A DNA stretch of 64,000 bases from Streptomyces sp. NRRL F-6676. GTDB lineage: Bacteria; Actinomycetota; Actinomycetes; Streptomycetales; Streptomycetaceae. The stretch lies in the NCBI RefSeq assembly GCF_000725625.1, contig NZ_KL647083.1, positions 236,859 to 300,858 of the forward strand. Reading direction: 5' to 3'. The first letter of the stretch is position 1, and each line of letters opens with the position of its first letter. The notes under the pieces were generated by a model, which was not told the DNA's origin, did not search any database, and was given only the letters and a program-made list of their open reading frames with translations. The translations under genes were made by a program, and so were the position numbers. Below, piece after piece: positions 1-7,772 of the stretch.

Positions 1-1
1 C

Positions 2-1132
2 TGGGACCAGCAGTGGTCGCTGCGCATCCAGCAGGTGCTGGCGCACGAGAGCGACCTGCTGGAGTACGAGGACCTCTTCGAGGGGTCGACGGTGATCGGC
101 GCGAAGGTCGACGAGCTGGTCGGGGCGGCGTCCGCGGAGATCGAGCGGATCCAGGAGATGGGCGGGGCGATGGCCGCCGTCGAGTCGGGTTACCTCAAGT
201 CGCAGCTGGTCGCCTCGCACGCCGAGCGGCGGGCCCGGATCGAGTCGGGCGAGGAGAAGATCGTCGGCGTCAACGCCTTCGAGGGCACCGAGCCCAGCCC
301 GCTCACCGCCGATCTGGACACCGCGGTCCAGACGGTGGACCCGGCGGTGGAGGCCCGGGTCGTCGCCGCGCTCCGGCAGTGGCGGGACACCCGTTACCAG
401 CCGCCGTTCAACCACACACGCCCCTGCAAGGCGCTGGAGAAGCTGCGGGAGGCCGCCAAGGGCACCGACAACCTCATGGCGGCCACCCTGGAGTGCGCCC
501 GCGCCGGGGTGACGACCGGCGAGTGGGCCGGGGCGCTGCGCGAGGTGTTCGGCGAGTTCCGGGCGCCGACCGGGGTCTCGTCCGCCCCGGTCGCGGTCGC
601 GGCGGAGGAGGGCTCGGCCCTGTCGCGGGTGCGCCGCCGGGTCGAGCTGACCGCGCGTGACCTCGGCGTCGGCAAGCTGCGGTTCCTGGTCGGCAAGCCC
701 GGCCTGGACGGGCACTCCAACGGGGCCGAGCAGATCGCCGTACGGGCCCGGGACGCCGGCTTCGAGGTGGTGTACCAGGGCATCCGGCTCACCCCCGAGC
801 AGATCGTGGACGCGGCCCTCGCCGAGGACGTGCACGCGGTGGGCCTGTCCGCCCTCTCCGGTTCGCACGCGCGACTCGTGCCGGACGTCCTTGAGCGGCT
901 GCGCGCGGCCGGCGCGGCCGACATCCCGGTGATCGCCGGCGGGATCATCCCGCACGCCGACGCCGAGAAACTGCGGGCCGCGGGAGTGGCCGCGGTCTTC
1001 ACCCCGAAGGACTTCGACATCACCGGGATCATCGGCCGTATCGTCGACGAGATCCGGCACGCGAACCAGCTCGAACCCCTGCTCGAACCACAGCCCGAGC
1101 CCCGGCCCGACCCCCTGGAGGTCCCCGCATGA
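2..1132 (+). CDS. meaA: Methylmalonyl-CoA mutase family protein (ethylmalonyl-CoA mutase MeaA), 3' part
   Basis: The frame is open from base 2, so the 5' part of the gene lies outside the window; 376 residues are visible. The C-terminal third is a cobalamin-binding domain: KPGLDGHSNGAEQ carries the DxHxxG cobalt-ligand histidine, followed by GLSALSGSH and a glycine pair in IAGGIIP. The upstream part (FNHTRPCKALEKLREAA) is the end of the mutase barrel. Substrate and B12 domains on one chain fit ethylmalonyl-CoA mutase, which turns (2R)-ethylmalonyl-CoA into methylsuccinyl-CoA. That assignment is inferred mainly from the three genes that follow, which are the next pathway steps. The stop overlaps the CoA lyase start by four bases (ATGA), indicating translational coupling. 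An ordinary methylmalonyl-CoA mutase is less likely, since it would have a separate small subunit. Confidence 0.88.
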   Translation, partial: WDQQWSLRIQQVLAHESDLLEYEDLFEGSTVIGAKVDELVGAASAEIERIQEMGGAMAAVESGYLKSQLVASHAERRARIESGEEKIVGVNAFEGTEPSPLTADLDTAVQTVDPAVEARVVAALRQWRDTRYQPPFNHTRPCKALEKLREAAKGTDNLMAATLECARAGVTTGEWAGALREVFGEFRAPTGVSSAPVAVAAEEGSALSRVRRRVELTARDLGVGKLRFLVGKPGLDGHSNGAEQIAVRARDAGFEVVYQGIRLTPEQIVDAALAEDVHAVGLSALSGSHARLVPDVLERLRAAGAADIPVIAGGIIPHADAEKLRAAGVAAVFTPKDFDITGIIGRIVDEIRHANQLEPLLEPQPEPRPDPLEVPA

Positions 1133-2091
1133 CGACCGTCAACCGGCTCCGCCCCCGCCGCTCCTGCCTGGCCGTTCCCGGAAGCAATCCCCGCTTCCTG
1201 GAGAAGGCGCAGGGCCTCCCGGCGGACCAGGTCTTCCTGGATCTGGAGGACGCGTGCGCCCCGCTGGCCAAGCCCGACGCGCGGCACACCATCGTGAAGT
1301 TCCTCAACGAGGGCGACTGGACGGGCAAGACCCGGGTGGTGCGGGTCAACGACTGGACGACGGAGTGGACGTACCGCGATGTCGTGACGGTGGTGGAGGG
1401 CGCGGGCCCGAACCTGGACTGCATCATGCTCCCGAAGGTCCAGGACGCGGCGCAGATCGTCGCGCTCGACCTCCTCCTGACCCAGATCGAGAAGACGATG
1501 GGCTTCGAGGTCGGCCGTATCGGCATCGAGGCGCAGATCGAGAACGCGCGGGGCCTGAACAACGTCAACGCGATCGCCGAGGCGTCCCCGCGCATCGAGA
1601 CGATCATCTTCGGTCCGGCCGACTTCATGGCGTCCATCAACATGAAGTCCCTGGTCGTGGGCGAGCAGCCGCCCGGTTACCCGGCGGACGCCTACCACTT
1701 CATCCTGATGAAGATCCTGATGGCGGCCCGCGCCAACGACCTCCAGGCGATCGACGGCCCCTACCTCCAGATCCGCAACGTCGACGGCTACCGCGAGGTC
1801 GCGCGGCGCGCCGCGGCCCTCGGTTTCGACGGCAAGTGGGTGCTGCACCCGGGCCAGGTCGAGGCGTCCAACGAGATCTTCTCGCCCTCCCAGGAGGACT
1901 ACGACCACGCCGAGCTGATCCTGGACGCGTACGACTACTACACGTCCGAGGCGGGCGGCAAGAAGGGCTCCGCGATGCTCGGCGACGAGATGATCGACGA
2001 GGCCAGCCGCAAGATGGCGCTGGTCGTCTCCGGCAAGGGGCGGGCGGCCGGCATGACCCGCACGTCGAAGTTCGAGACGCCCACCGACTAG
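1129..2091 (+). CDS. HpcH/HpaI aldolase family CoA lyase (L-malyl-CoA / beta-methylmalyl-CoA lyase)
   Basis: 320 residues, the usual length for CitE-like CoA lyases. It opens with the family signature RRSCLAVPGSNPRF, then VFLDLEDACAP (acidic residues of the Mg site), IGIEAQIENARGL (metal-binding Glu) and GPADFMAS (metal-binding Asp); HPGQVEASNEIF near residue 245 is the usual CoA-side motif. Family members cleave malyl-CoA or beta-methylmalyl-CoA to acetyl- or propionyl-CoA plus glyoxylate, the last steps of the ethylmalonyl-CoA pathway. Its place between the mutase and the MaoC hydratase supports that role rather than citrate lyase. It overlaps the upstream gene by four bases and is 15 bases from the next gene, so it sits inside one operon. 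Confidence 0.85.
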   Translation: MTTVNRLRPRRSCLAVPGSNPRFLEKAQGLPADQVFLDLEDACAPLAKPDARHTIVKFLNEGDWTGKTRVVRVNDWTTEWTYRDVVTVVEGAGPNLDCIMLPKVQDAAQIVALDLLLTQIEKTMGFEVGRIGIEAQIENARGLNNVNAIAEASPRIETIIFGPADFMASINMKSLVVGEQPPGYPADAYHFILMKILMAARANDLQAIDGPYLQIRNVDGYREVARRAAALGFDGKWVLHPGQVEASNEIFSPSQEDYDHAELILDAYDYYTSEAGGKKGSAMLGDEMIDEASRKMALVVSGKGRAAGMTRTSKFETPTD

Positions 2092-2106
2092 AAAGGCCTC
2101 AGCGCG

Positions 2107-2619
2107 ATGCAGTTCGGACGCACTTTCGAGGAGTTCGAGGTCGGCGCGGTCTACAAGCACTGGCCCGGCAAGACGGTCACCGAGTATGACGACCACATGT
2201 TCTGCCTGCTCACCATGAACCACCACCCGCTCCACCTGGACGCGCACTACGCCGAGGAGACCACCGACTTCGGCAGGAACGTGGTGGTCGGCAACTACAT
2301 CTACTCACTCCTGCTGGGCATGTCCGTCCCGGACGTGTCCGGCAAGGCGATCGCCAACCTGGAGATCGAGTCGCTCCGGCACGTGGCGCCGACCTTCCAC
2401 GGCGACACGCTCTACGGCGAGACGACCGTGCTGGACAAGCGGCCCTCGAAGTCGAAGAACGACCGCGGCATCGTGCACGTCGAGACCAGGGGCTACAAGC
2501 AGGACGGCACCCTGGTGTGCGTCTTCCGCCGCAAGGTGATGGTGCCCACCGGGACGTACATCAAGGAGCGCGGCGGCGAGCAGCCCGGCCGCCCGGTACT
2601 GAAGGAACAGGGGAAGTAG
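2107..2619 (+). CDS. MaoC-family dehydratase (mesaconyl-CoA hydratase-like)
   Basis: 170 residues with a single hot-dog MaoC domain. GRTFEEFEVGAVYKHWPGK is the typical start of the family, and NHHPLHLDAHYAEET contains the hydratase motif with its catalytic Asp-His region; GNYIYSLLLGMSV forms the central helix. The operon position (CoA lyase before, acyl-CoA dehydrogenase after) points to hydration of mesaconyl-CoA to beta-methylmalyl-CoA. Known proteobacterial mesaconyl-CoA hydratases are about twice this length with two hot-dog folds, so this single-domain protein would act as a dimer; the exact substrate is an inference. Start: ATG 15 bases after the previous stop, preceded by GAAAGG. Confidence 0.8.
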   Translation: MQFGRTFEEFEVGAVYKHWPGKTVTEYDDHMFCLLTMNHHPLHLDAHYAEETTDFGRNVVVGNYIYSLLLGMSVPDVSGKAIANLEIESLRHVAPTFHGDTLYGETTVLDKRPSKSKNDRGIVHVETRGYKQDGTLVCVFRRKVMVPTGTYIKERGGEQPGRPVLKEQGK

Positions 2620-2621
2620 CC

Positions 2622-3827
2622 ATGGCGCGACTCGCCCGGACCGCCGGTCTCACCGACGTCCAGCAGGAGATCCTCTCCACCGTCAGGGACTTTGTCGACA
2701 AGGAGATCATCCCGGTCGCCACCGAGCTGGAGCACCGCGACGAGTACCCGCAGAGAATCGTCGACGGCCTCAAGGAGCTGGGCCTCTTCGGGCTGATGAT
2801 CGACGAGGAGTACGGGGGGCTGGGCGAGTCGCTGCTCACGTACGCGCTGTGCGTGGAGGAGATCGCCCGCGGCTGGATGTCGGTCTCCGGCATCATCAAC
2901 ACGCACTTCATCGTGGCGTACATGCTCAAGCAGCACGGCACGCGGGAGCAGAAGGAGTACTTCCTGCCGAAGATGGCGCTGGGCGAGACCCGCGGCGCCT
3001 TCTCGATGTCGGAGCCGGGGCTGGGCTCCGACGTGTCGGCGATCACGTCGAAGGCTGTCAAGGACGGGGAGGAGTACGTCCTGAACGGCCAGAAGATGTG
3101 GCTCACCAACGGCGGCTCGTCCACGCTGGTGGCCGTTCTCGTCCGGAGTGACGAAGGCCACCCCGAGGGCACGGCCCCGCACAAGTCGATGACGACGTTC
3201 CTGGTGGAGAAGGAGCCCGGCTTCGGCGAGGTCCGTCCCGGTCTGACCATTCCGGGCAAGATCGAGAAGATGGGCTACAAGGGCGTCGACACCACCGAGC
3301 TGATCATGGACGGCCTGCGGGTGCCGGCCGACCGCGTGCTCGGCGGGGTCACCGGCCGGGGCTTCTACCAGATGATGGACGGCGTCGAGGTGGGCCGGGT
3401 CAACGTCGCCGCCCGCGGCTGCGGGGTCGCCCAGCGGGCCTTCGAGCTGGGGATCGACTACGCGCAGCAGCGGCACACGTTCGGCAAGCCGATCGCCCAC
3501 CACCAGGCCATCCAGTTCAAACTGGCGGAGATGGCCACCAAGGTGGAGGCCGCGCATGCGATGATGGTGAACGCGGCACGCAAAAAGGATTCGGGGGAAC
3601 GAAACGATCTCGAGGCGGGAATGGCGAAGTACCTCGCCTCGGAGTACTGCAAGGAGGTCGTGGAGGACGCCTTCCGGATCCACGGCGGCTACGGCTTCTC
3701 CAAGGAGTACGAGATCGAGCGGCTCTACCGGGAGGCACCGATGCTGCTGATCGGTGAGGGTACCGCCGAAATCCAGAAAATGATCATCGGGCGCAGGCTG
3801 CTCGAGGAGTATCGATTCCAGGGCTGA
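2622..3827 (+). CDS. Acyl-CoA dehydrogenase (candidate methylsuccinyl-CoA dehydrogenase)
   Basis: 401 residues, the normal length of the acyl-CoA dehydrogenase family. N-terminal helical domain, then the FAD-binding segment AFSMSEPGLGSDVSAI and WLTNGGSS in the middle beta domain; the C-terminal helical domain has RHTFGKPIAHHQAIQFKLA and the late motif IHGGYGFSKEYEIERLYRE. ATG 2622 was chosen because AGGGGAAGTAG precedes it and it follows the hydratase stop by two bases; an upstream in-frame start would run through the hydratase gene. As the last gene of an ethylmalonyl-CoA pathway operon it most plausibly oxidises (2S)-methylsuccinyl-CoA to mesaconyl-CoA. Substrate is inferred from context only, since general short-branched-chain dehydrogenases look alike. 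Confidence 0.85.
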   Translation: MARLARTAGLTDVQQEILSTVRDFVDKEIIPVATELEHRDEYPQRIVDGLKELGLFGLMIDEEYGGLGESLLTYALCVEEIARGWMSVSGIINTHFIVAYMLKQHGTREQKEYFLPKMALGETRGAFSMSEPGLGSDVSAITSKAVKDGEEYVLNGQKMWLTNGGSSTLVAVLVRSDEGHPEGTAPHKSMTTFLVEKEPGFGEVRPGLTIPGKIEKMGYKGVDTTELIMDGLRVPADRVLGGVTGRGFYQMMDGVEVGRVNVAARGCGVAQRAFELGIDYAQQRHTFGKPIAHHQAIQFKLAEMATKVEAAHAMMVNAARKKDSGERNDLEAGMAKYLASEYCKEVVEDAFRIHGGYGFSKEYEIERLYREAPMLLIGEGTAEIQKMIIGRRLLEEYRFQG

Positions 3828-4010
3828 TGCCAGGATGATTGTCCGGGTTGGGGGTGTTTTCTTGGGGAAGAGGATCACACCCCGTCAACCCTTCTCGGCC
3901 GCCGACTCGGCTTCCCGGCTTACCCAGTTGTGACCCTGAGCCGCTACGATCGCCGGAAAGCCGCCGTCCCCCTCACGCAGCGCGGCATTCATCCGCTACG
4001 AAGGTCATCC

Positions 4011-4667
4011 ATGCCCCACAGCCAAACCTCTGCACCTCGCGACAGCCTGGTCGGCACACGCCTCGCGCGCGGAGCATCGCCGTGGCTCCTCCCGACCGTT
4101 GCCACCGCAGCCCTCAGCCTCGCCCGGTCGCGCCGCTCCGGCGCCGCCCGGGCCGTGGCGGTGCCCGCCACCGCTCTCGCGGCGGGCATGCTGTGGTTCT
4201 TCCGGGACCCCGAGCGGGAGATCGCTCCCGGCAGGGTCATCTCTCCCGCCGACGGTGTGGTGCAGAGCATCATGCCGTGGAAGGACGGGCGCACCCGCGT
4301 CGCGATTTTCATGAGCCCGCTGAACGTGCACGTGAACCGGGCCCCGCTGGCCGGCACGGTGACGTCCGTCGAGCACATCCCCGGCGGCTTCGTTCCCGCT
4401 TTCAACAAGGAGAGCGAGAACAACGAGCGGGTGGTCTGGCACTTCGACACCGAGCTCGGTGACATCGAGATGATCCAGATCGCCGGTGCCGTCGCCCGTC
4501 GGATCGTCCCCTACCTGCCGCAGGGCACCAAGGTCGAGCAGGGCGAGCGGATCGGGCTGATCCGGTTCGGCTCGCGCGTCGACATCTATCTGCCCGAGGG
4601 CGTCGAGGTGGCCGTCGAGGTCGGACAGAAGACCGTGGCTGGGGTGACTCGCATTGACCGTGATTGA
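4011..4667 (+). CDS. psd: Phosphatidylserine decarboxylase (short, pyruvoyl type)
   Basis: 218 residues. A hydrophobic N-terminal stretch (about residues 45-60) is followed by WFFRDPEREIAPGRVISPADG, the hallmark of the short PSD-like class, then FMSPLNVHVNRAP and the self-cleavage site RFGSRVDIYLP, where the Ser of GSR becomes the pyruvoyl prosthetic group. The enzyme makes phosphatidylethanolamine from phosphatidylserine at the membrane. ATG 4011 gives the family-typical N-terminus; an upstream in-frame ATG at 3930 would add 27 residues without similarity. It overlaps the phosphatidylserine synthase gene by 14 bases, so the product and substrate enzymes of one pathway are co-translated. Confidence 0.92.
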   Translation: MPHSQTSAPRDSLVGTRLARGASPWLLPTVATAALSLARSRRSGAARAVAVPATALAAGMLWFFRDPEREIAPGRVISPADGVVQSIMPWKDGRTRVAIFMSPLNVHVNRAPLAGTVTSVEHIPGGFVPAFNKESENNERVVWHFDTELGDIEMIQIAGAVARRIVPYLPQGTKVEQGERIGLIRFGSRVDIYLPEGVEVAVEVGQKTVAGVTRIDRD

Positions 4668-5511
4668 CCCGCAGACCCAGGCCGGCTGGGTGCCGGAGGC
4701 CGCCGACGTGGACGACGAGGAGGAGATGCCCCTCTCGCTGCGCCTGTCGATAGCGGACACGCTCACCCTCGGCAACGCCACGTGCGGCTTCATGGCGGTG
4801 TACTTCACCACCACCGGCATCCTGATTCCGCACCTCACGGGCAGCGACGAGTCGGCGGGCATGGCCCGCCACAGCGCGGCGACCGCGGTGATCCTGATGC
4901 TGTGCGCGGCCGTCTTCGACCTGTTCGACGGTCTCGTCGCCCGCAAGCTGCGCTCCTCTCCGATGGGCGCGGAGCTGGACAACCTCTCCGACCTCATCAG
5001 CTTCGGGCTCGCGCCGGCGTACTTCGTGCTGGTGTACGGCATGGTCGCCGACGACGCGCACCAGAGAGTGGCCGCGGTCGGTGGCATCGTGGTGTTGCTG
5101 GCGGTGGTGCTGCGGCTCGCGCGGTTCTCGTGCGTGACGCTGAAGGACGGCATGTTCCAGGGCATGCCCTCGCCGTTCGGGGCGCTCACGGTCGTCTCCA
5201 TCGTCCTGCTCGAGCTGCCGTTCTTCGCGACGCTGCTGGCGATTCTGGGTACGGCGTGGCTGATGGTGAGCCGGGTCGAGTACCCGAAGCCGAGGGGGCG
5301 CCTGGCGGGTGCCATGCTGGGCTGGATCGTGCTGTCGATGGGGCTGCTGGCGGGGTGGGCGTTCGATGCGCCGAGCGGGCAGTTGCTGTTGCAGACGGGG
5401 TGTGCGTTGCAGCTCGTGATGGGGGCGGTGATTCCGTTGTTCGCGACGGCTCGCCGGGTGAACAACTTCCGCGACAACCGCCGCGAGGCGCGTGCGGCCC
5501 AGCTCCCGTAG
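4654..5511 (+). CDS. pssA: CDP-diacylglycerol-serine O-phosphatidyltransferase
   Basis: 285 residues of integral membrane protein with several hydrophobic helices. The CDP-alcohol phosphotransferase signature DGx2ARx8Gx3Dx3D is present: FDLFDGLVARKLRSSPMG is followed by AELDNLSD. It condenses CDP-diacylglycerol with L-serine to phosphatidylserine, which Psd then decarboxylates. The N-terminal 25 residues are acidic and probably cytosolic. The start is uncertain: TTG 4654 or GTG 4660, both inside the end of psd. Downstream is a strong hairpin (5534-5566) and then the large palindrome shared with the convergent glycerate kinase. Confidence 0.92.
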   Translation: MTVIDPQTQAGWVPEAADVDDEEEMPLSLRLSIADTLTLGNATCGFMAVYFTTTGILIPHLTGSDESAGMARHSAATAVILMLCAAVFDLFDGLVARKLRSSPMGAELDNLSDLISFGLAPAYFVLVYGMVADDAHQRVAAVGGIVVLLAVVLRLARFSCVTLKDGMFQGMPSPFGALTVVSIVLLELPFFATLLAILGTAWLMVSRVEYPKPRGRLAGAMLGWIVLSMGLLAGWAFDAPSGQLLLQTGCALQLVMGAVIPLFATARRVNNFRDNRREARAAQLP

Positions 5512-5533
5512 CCTCCGGCTTCACACCACATCG

Positions 5534-5566
5534 AAGGGCCCCGTACCCCACCGGTACGGGGCCCTT
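5534..5566 (+). terminator. Rho-independent-type hairpin after psd-pssA
   Basis: A perfect 14-bp stem (5534-5547 pairs with 5553-5566) with a 5-base loop, ending in TTT, begins 23 bases after the pssA stop. The stem reads aagggccccgtacc. It is placed as expected to end the phospholipid operon transcript. Confidence 0.8.
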
Positions 5567-5586
5567 TCCGTACCCTCTTTTCCTCG

Positions 5587-5890
5587 CCCCCGCCGCCCCT
5601 ACCCGTCCCGTCCTTACAAGGGGCTCCGCCCCTTTGACCCCGGGAGAGCTCGGTTGGCGTGGGTTCGTTGGGGAGTGCGGGTGAGTGGGTGGTTGCTCGC
5701 GCAGTTCCCCGCGCCCCTAAAGACTTAAAAGCAGGGGGCGCCCCACTGCTTTTGCTTTAGGGGCGCGGGGAACTGCGCGACAAGCCACGTCGAACCCGCA
5801 CCCGCCCACGAACCTCACCACCCGAGCTCTCCCGGGGTCAAAGGGGCGGAGCCCCTTGTTAAGGACGGGAAGGGTAGGGGCGGCGGGGGC
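5587..5890. repeat. About 300-bp imperfect inverted repeat between convergent genes
   Basis: The arm 5587-5720 is repeated in inverse orientation at about 5757-5890 with scattered mismatches. Shared blocks include ccgcccctaccc, aaggggctccgcccctttga, ccccgggagagctcgg and gcgcagttccccgcgcccct. The centre (5716-5761) is itself a compact terminator hairpin. The whole could extrude as a cruciform or fold as a long RNA hairpin from either side. Variants of the same blocks recur near 10700-10855 and, more weakly, in other intergenic gaps, so this belongs to a dispersed Streptomyces intergenic repeat family. No coding sequence is evident between 5512 and 5904. Confidence 0.85.
5716..5761. terminator. 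Bidirectional terminator at the palindrome centre
   Basis: Outer stem cctaaag (5716-5722) pairs with ctttagg (5755-5761); inner stem aaaagcag (5727-5734) pairs with ctgctttt (5746-5753), with a gggcgcccc-type core. Runs of A on one side and T on the other make it usable in both directions, serving pssA (+) and glycerate kinase (-). Confidence 0.75.
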
Positions 5891-5904
5891 GAAAAAGGTT
5901 TTGG

Positions 5905-7059
5905 TCAGGCCAAGCCCTGGTCGTGGGCGACGCGCTCCGCGAGCCGCTCGAGCAGCGGCCCCGCTTCGGCGACGCAACGGCCCACATCCGGTTCGAGGGA
6001 CGTCAGCGCGTACGCCCGCGAGATACCCACCCCCGCCAACGCCTCCGGCGACAACGCCAACCGTCCGCACACCGCCACCACCCCCCGCCCGGCCCCCCGC
6101 GCCGCCGCAGCCACCCCCACCGGTGCCTTCCCGTGCAACGTCTGGGCGTCCAGCGCCCCCTCCCCCGTGATCACCAAGGACGCCCGCTCCACCGCCGCCC
6201 CGAACCCCAGCACCTCCAGCATCACCTCGATACCCGCCCGGAACCGCGCCCCCAACAACAACGCCCCGTACCCCACCCCACCCGCGGCTCCCGCCCCCGG
6301 CGCCCCGGCGCACGCGACGGCGCGCGTACCGACCGCTTCCTCCAGCACCCGCACGAACCGTGCGAGCCCCGCGTCCAGCGCGGCGACGTCGTCCGGCGAG
6401 GCCCCCTTCTGCGGCCCGTACACCGCCGCCGCCCCCGTCGGCCCGGTCAGCGGATTGTCGACGTCACTGGCGAGCACGAGGTCGACGGAGGCGAGCCGCA
6501 GGTCGAGCCCCGAGAGGTCGGCGGCGGCGACCCCGGCCAGCCCGCCGCCCCCCGGCGCCACCGGCTCCCCCGCCGCGTCCAGGAAGCGCGCCCCCAGCGC
6601 GGTCAGCATCCCCGCGCCCCCGTCGGTGCTCGCGCTCCCGCCCACCCCGAAGACGATCGTGCGCGCCCCCGTGTCCAGCGCGGCGCGCAGCAGCTCCCCG
6701 CTGCCGTACGTGGACGCGGTGAGCGGCGCGAGGACGCCCCCGGGCAGCCGCCGCGACCCGCCGGCCTCGGCCATCTCCACCACCGCGGTCGTGCCGCGCA
6801 GCGCGAAGGCCGCGGTCACCTCTTGGCCGAGCGGTCCGGCGACCCGTACCTCCCGGCGCGCGAAGCCGGCCGCGACCGCCGCGGCAACGGTCCCGTCGCC
6901 GCCGTCGGCCACGGGCAGCGACTCCACCTCCAGCTCCGGTGCGACCCGGCGCAGTCCCGCCGTCACGCGCTCGGCGACCTCCACGGCCGTCAGCGACCCC
7001 TTGAACTTGTCCGCGGCGATGAGCACCCCGCGTCCGCCGGCCACCGCACCGTTCGTCAC
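5905..7059 (-). CDS. Glycerate kinase (type I/GlxK family)
   Basis: 384 residues. ADKFKGSLTAVEVAERV at the N-terminus is the family signature, followed by ADGGDGTVAAAV, GSASTDGGAGMLTALGARF and TGEGALDAQTLHGKAPVGVA, all conserved glycerate kinase motifs. It phosphorylates D-glycerate, linking glyoxylate or allantoin breakdown to glycolysis. GTG 7059 is preferred over the upstream TTG 7083 because AAGGGGA lies about 7 bases before it. A LacI-operator-like palindrome (7080-7091) lies just upstream. Convergent with pssA; the shared palindromic terminator separates them. Confidence 0.88.
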   Translation of the reverse strand: MTNGAVAGGRGVLIAADKFKGSLTAVEVAERVTAGLRRVAPELEVESLPVADGGDGTVAAAVAAGFARREVRVAGPLGQEVTAAFALRGTTAVVEMAEAGGSRRLPGGVLAPLTASTYGSGELLRAALDTGARTIVFGVGGSASTDGGAGMLTALGARFLDAAGEPVAPGGGGLAGVAAADLSGLDLRLASVDLVLASDVDNPLTGPTGAAAVYGPQKGASPDDVAALDAGLARFVRVLEEAVGTRAVACAGAPGAGAAGGVGYGALLLGARFRAGIEVMLEVLGFGAAVERASLVITGEGALDAQTLHGKAPVGVAAAARGAGRGVVAVCGRLALSPEALAGVGISRAYALTSLEPDVGRCVAEAGPLLERLAERVAHDQGLA

Positions 7060-7079
7060 CCTGGTATCCCCTTGTGTCC

Positions 7080-7091
7080 GCAAGCGCTTTC
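7080..7091. promoter_or_regulatory. Possible LacI-family operator upstream of glycerate kinase
   Basis: gcaagcgctttc has the AAGCGCTT core (7082-7089) typical of LacI/GalR-family operators, about 20 bases upstream of the chosen start of glycerate kinase. One short palindrome in GC-rich DNA is weak evidence, and no LacI-family gene is seen in the window. Confidence 0.35.
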
Positions 7092-7218
7092 TCAGCCCGT
7101 GTGGGCGACCCTATCCACGGCGGCCCCGCCCCGTCATGCCCCCGACCGCGCTCCGGACGACCCTGACAACACGCTGTGCACGCGCCGGGCGGCCCCCGGC
7201 GGTGGTTACCCTGCCTGG

Positions 7219-7740
7219 ATGAGCACTCTGGACTACGCCACGTACATCGCCGGCCTGCCGCGCGTCCTGGTGGGGGCCGCCGCGCTCTTCCGGGACGCGG
7301 AGGGGCGGGTGCTGCTGGTCGAGCCGAACTACCGGGAGGGCTGGGCGCTGCCGGGCGGCACGGTCGAGTCGGACGACGGGGAGAGTCCGCGGCAGGGCGC
7401 GCGGCGCGAGACGGCCGAGGAGATCGGTCTGGACCGCACGCTCGGCCGGCTGCTCGCGGTGGACTGGGTGTCCGGCACCGCGGACCGTCCGCCCGTGGTC
7501 GCGTATCTGTACGACGGCGGGGTGCTCACCGACGAGGAGCTCGCGGCGGTCCGGTTGCAGGAGTCGGAGCTGCTGTCCTGGCGGCTGGTGCCGCGCGCGG
7601 AGCTCGCCGACCACCTCCTGGGCGAACTGGGCCGCCGCGTCCTCGCCGCCCTCGACGTACTGGAGAGCGGCGGGCACATGGCGGAACTGGAGGACGGCCA
7701 CCGGGCGGACCCGGTCGACGAGGTGAGCCCCGCCCTCTGA
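7219..7740 (+). CDS. Nudix hydrolase
   Basis: 173 residues. The Nudix box is visible as LPGGTVESDDGESPRQGARR followed by ETAEEIGL; the REtAEEiGL catalytic core is intact, while the spacing between the first Gly and the first Glu is longer than the classic GX5E, as in some actinobacterial members. The family hydrolyses nucleoside diphosphates linked to another group; the substrate cannot be told. ATG 7219 starts the family-like N-terminus (MSTLDYATYIAGLPRV). Divergent from glycerate kinase and convergent with the sirtuin gene 33 bases downstream. Confidence 0.82.
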   Translation: MSTLDYATYIAGLPRVLVGAAALFRDAEGRVLLVEPNYREGWALPGGTVESDDGESPRQGARRETAEEIGLDRTLGRLLAVDWVSGTADRPPVVAYLYDGGVLTDEELAAVRLQESELLSWRLVPRAELADHLLGELGRRVLAALDVLESGGHMAELEDGHRADPVDEVSPAL

Positions 7741-7772
7741 GCGGGGCCGCTGAGCAGGGCCGCTGAACGGGG

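Noticed and set aside
394..2247. A 617-codon minus-strand frame opposite the mutase and CoA lyase genes
   Set aside because: No motif, and it spans two genes on the other strand that are well supported.
3845..3892. Possible hairpin after the acyl-CoA dehydrogenase gene
   Set aside because: Arms gggttgggggtgt and acaccccgtcaaccc pair only with an internal bulge and a 20-base loop, too weak to call.
7741..7772. Direct repeats of gggccgctga between the Nudix and sirtuin genes considered as a terminator
   Set aside because: They are direct rather than inverted copies and form no convincing stem.
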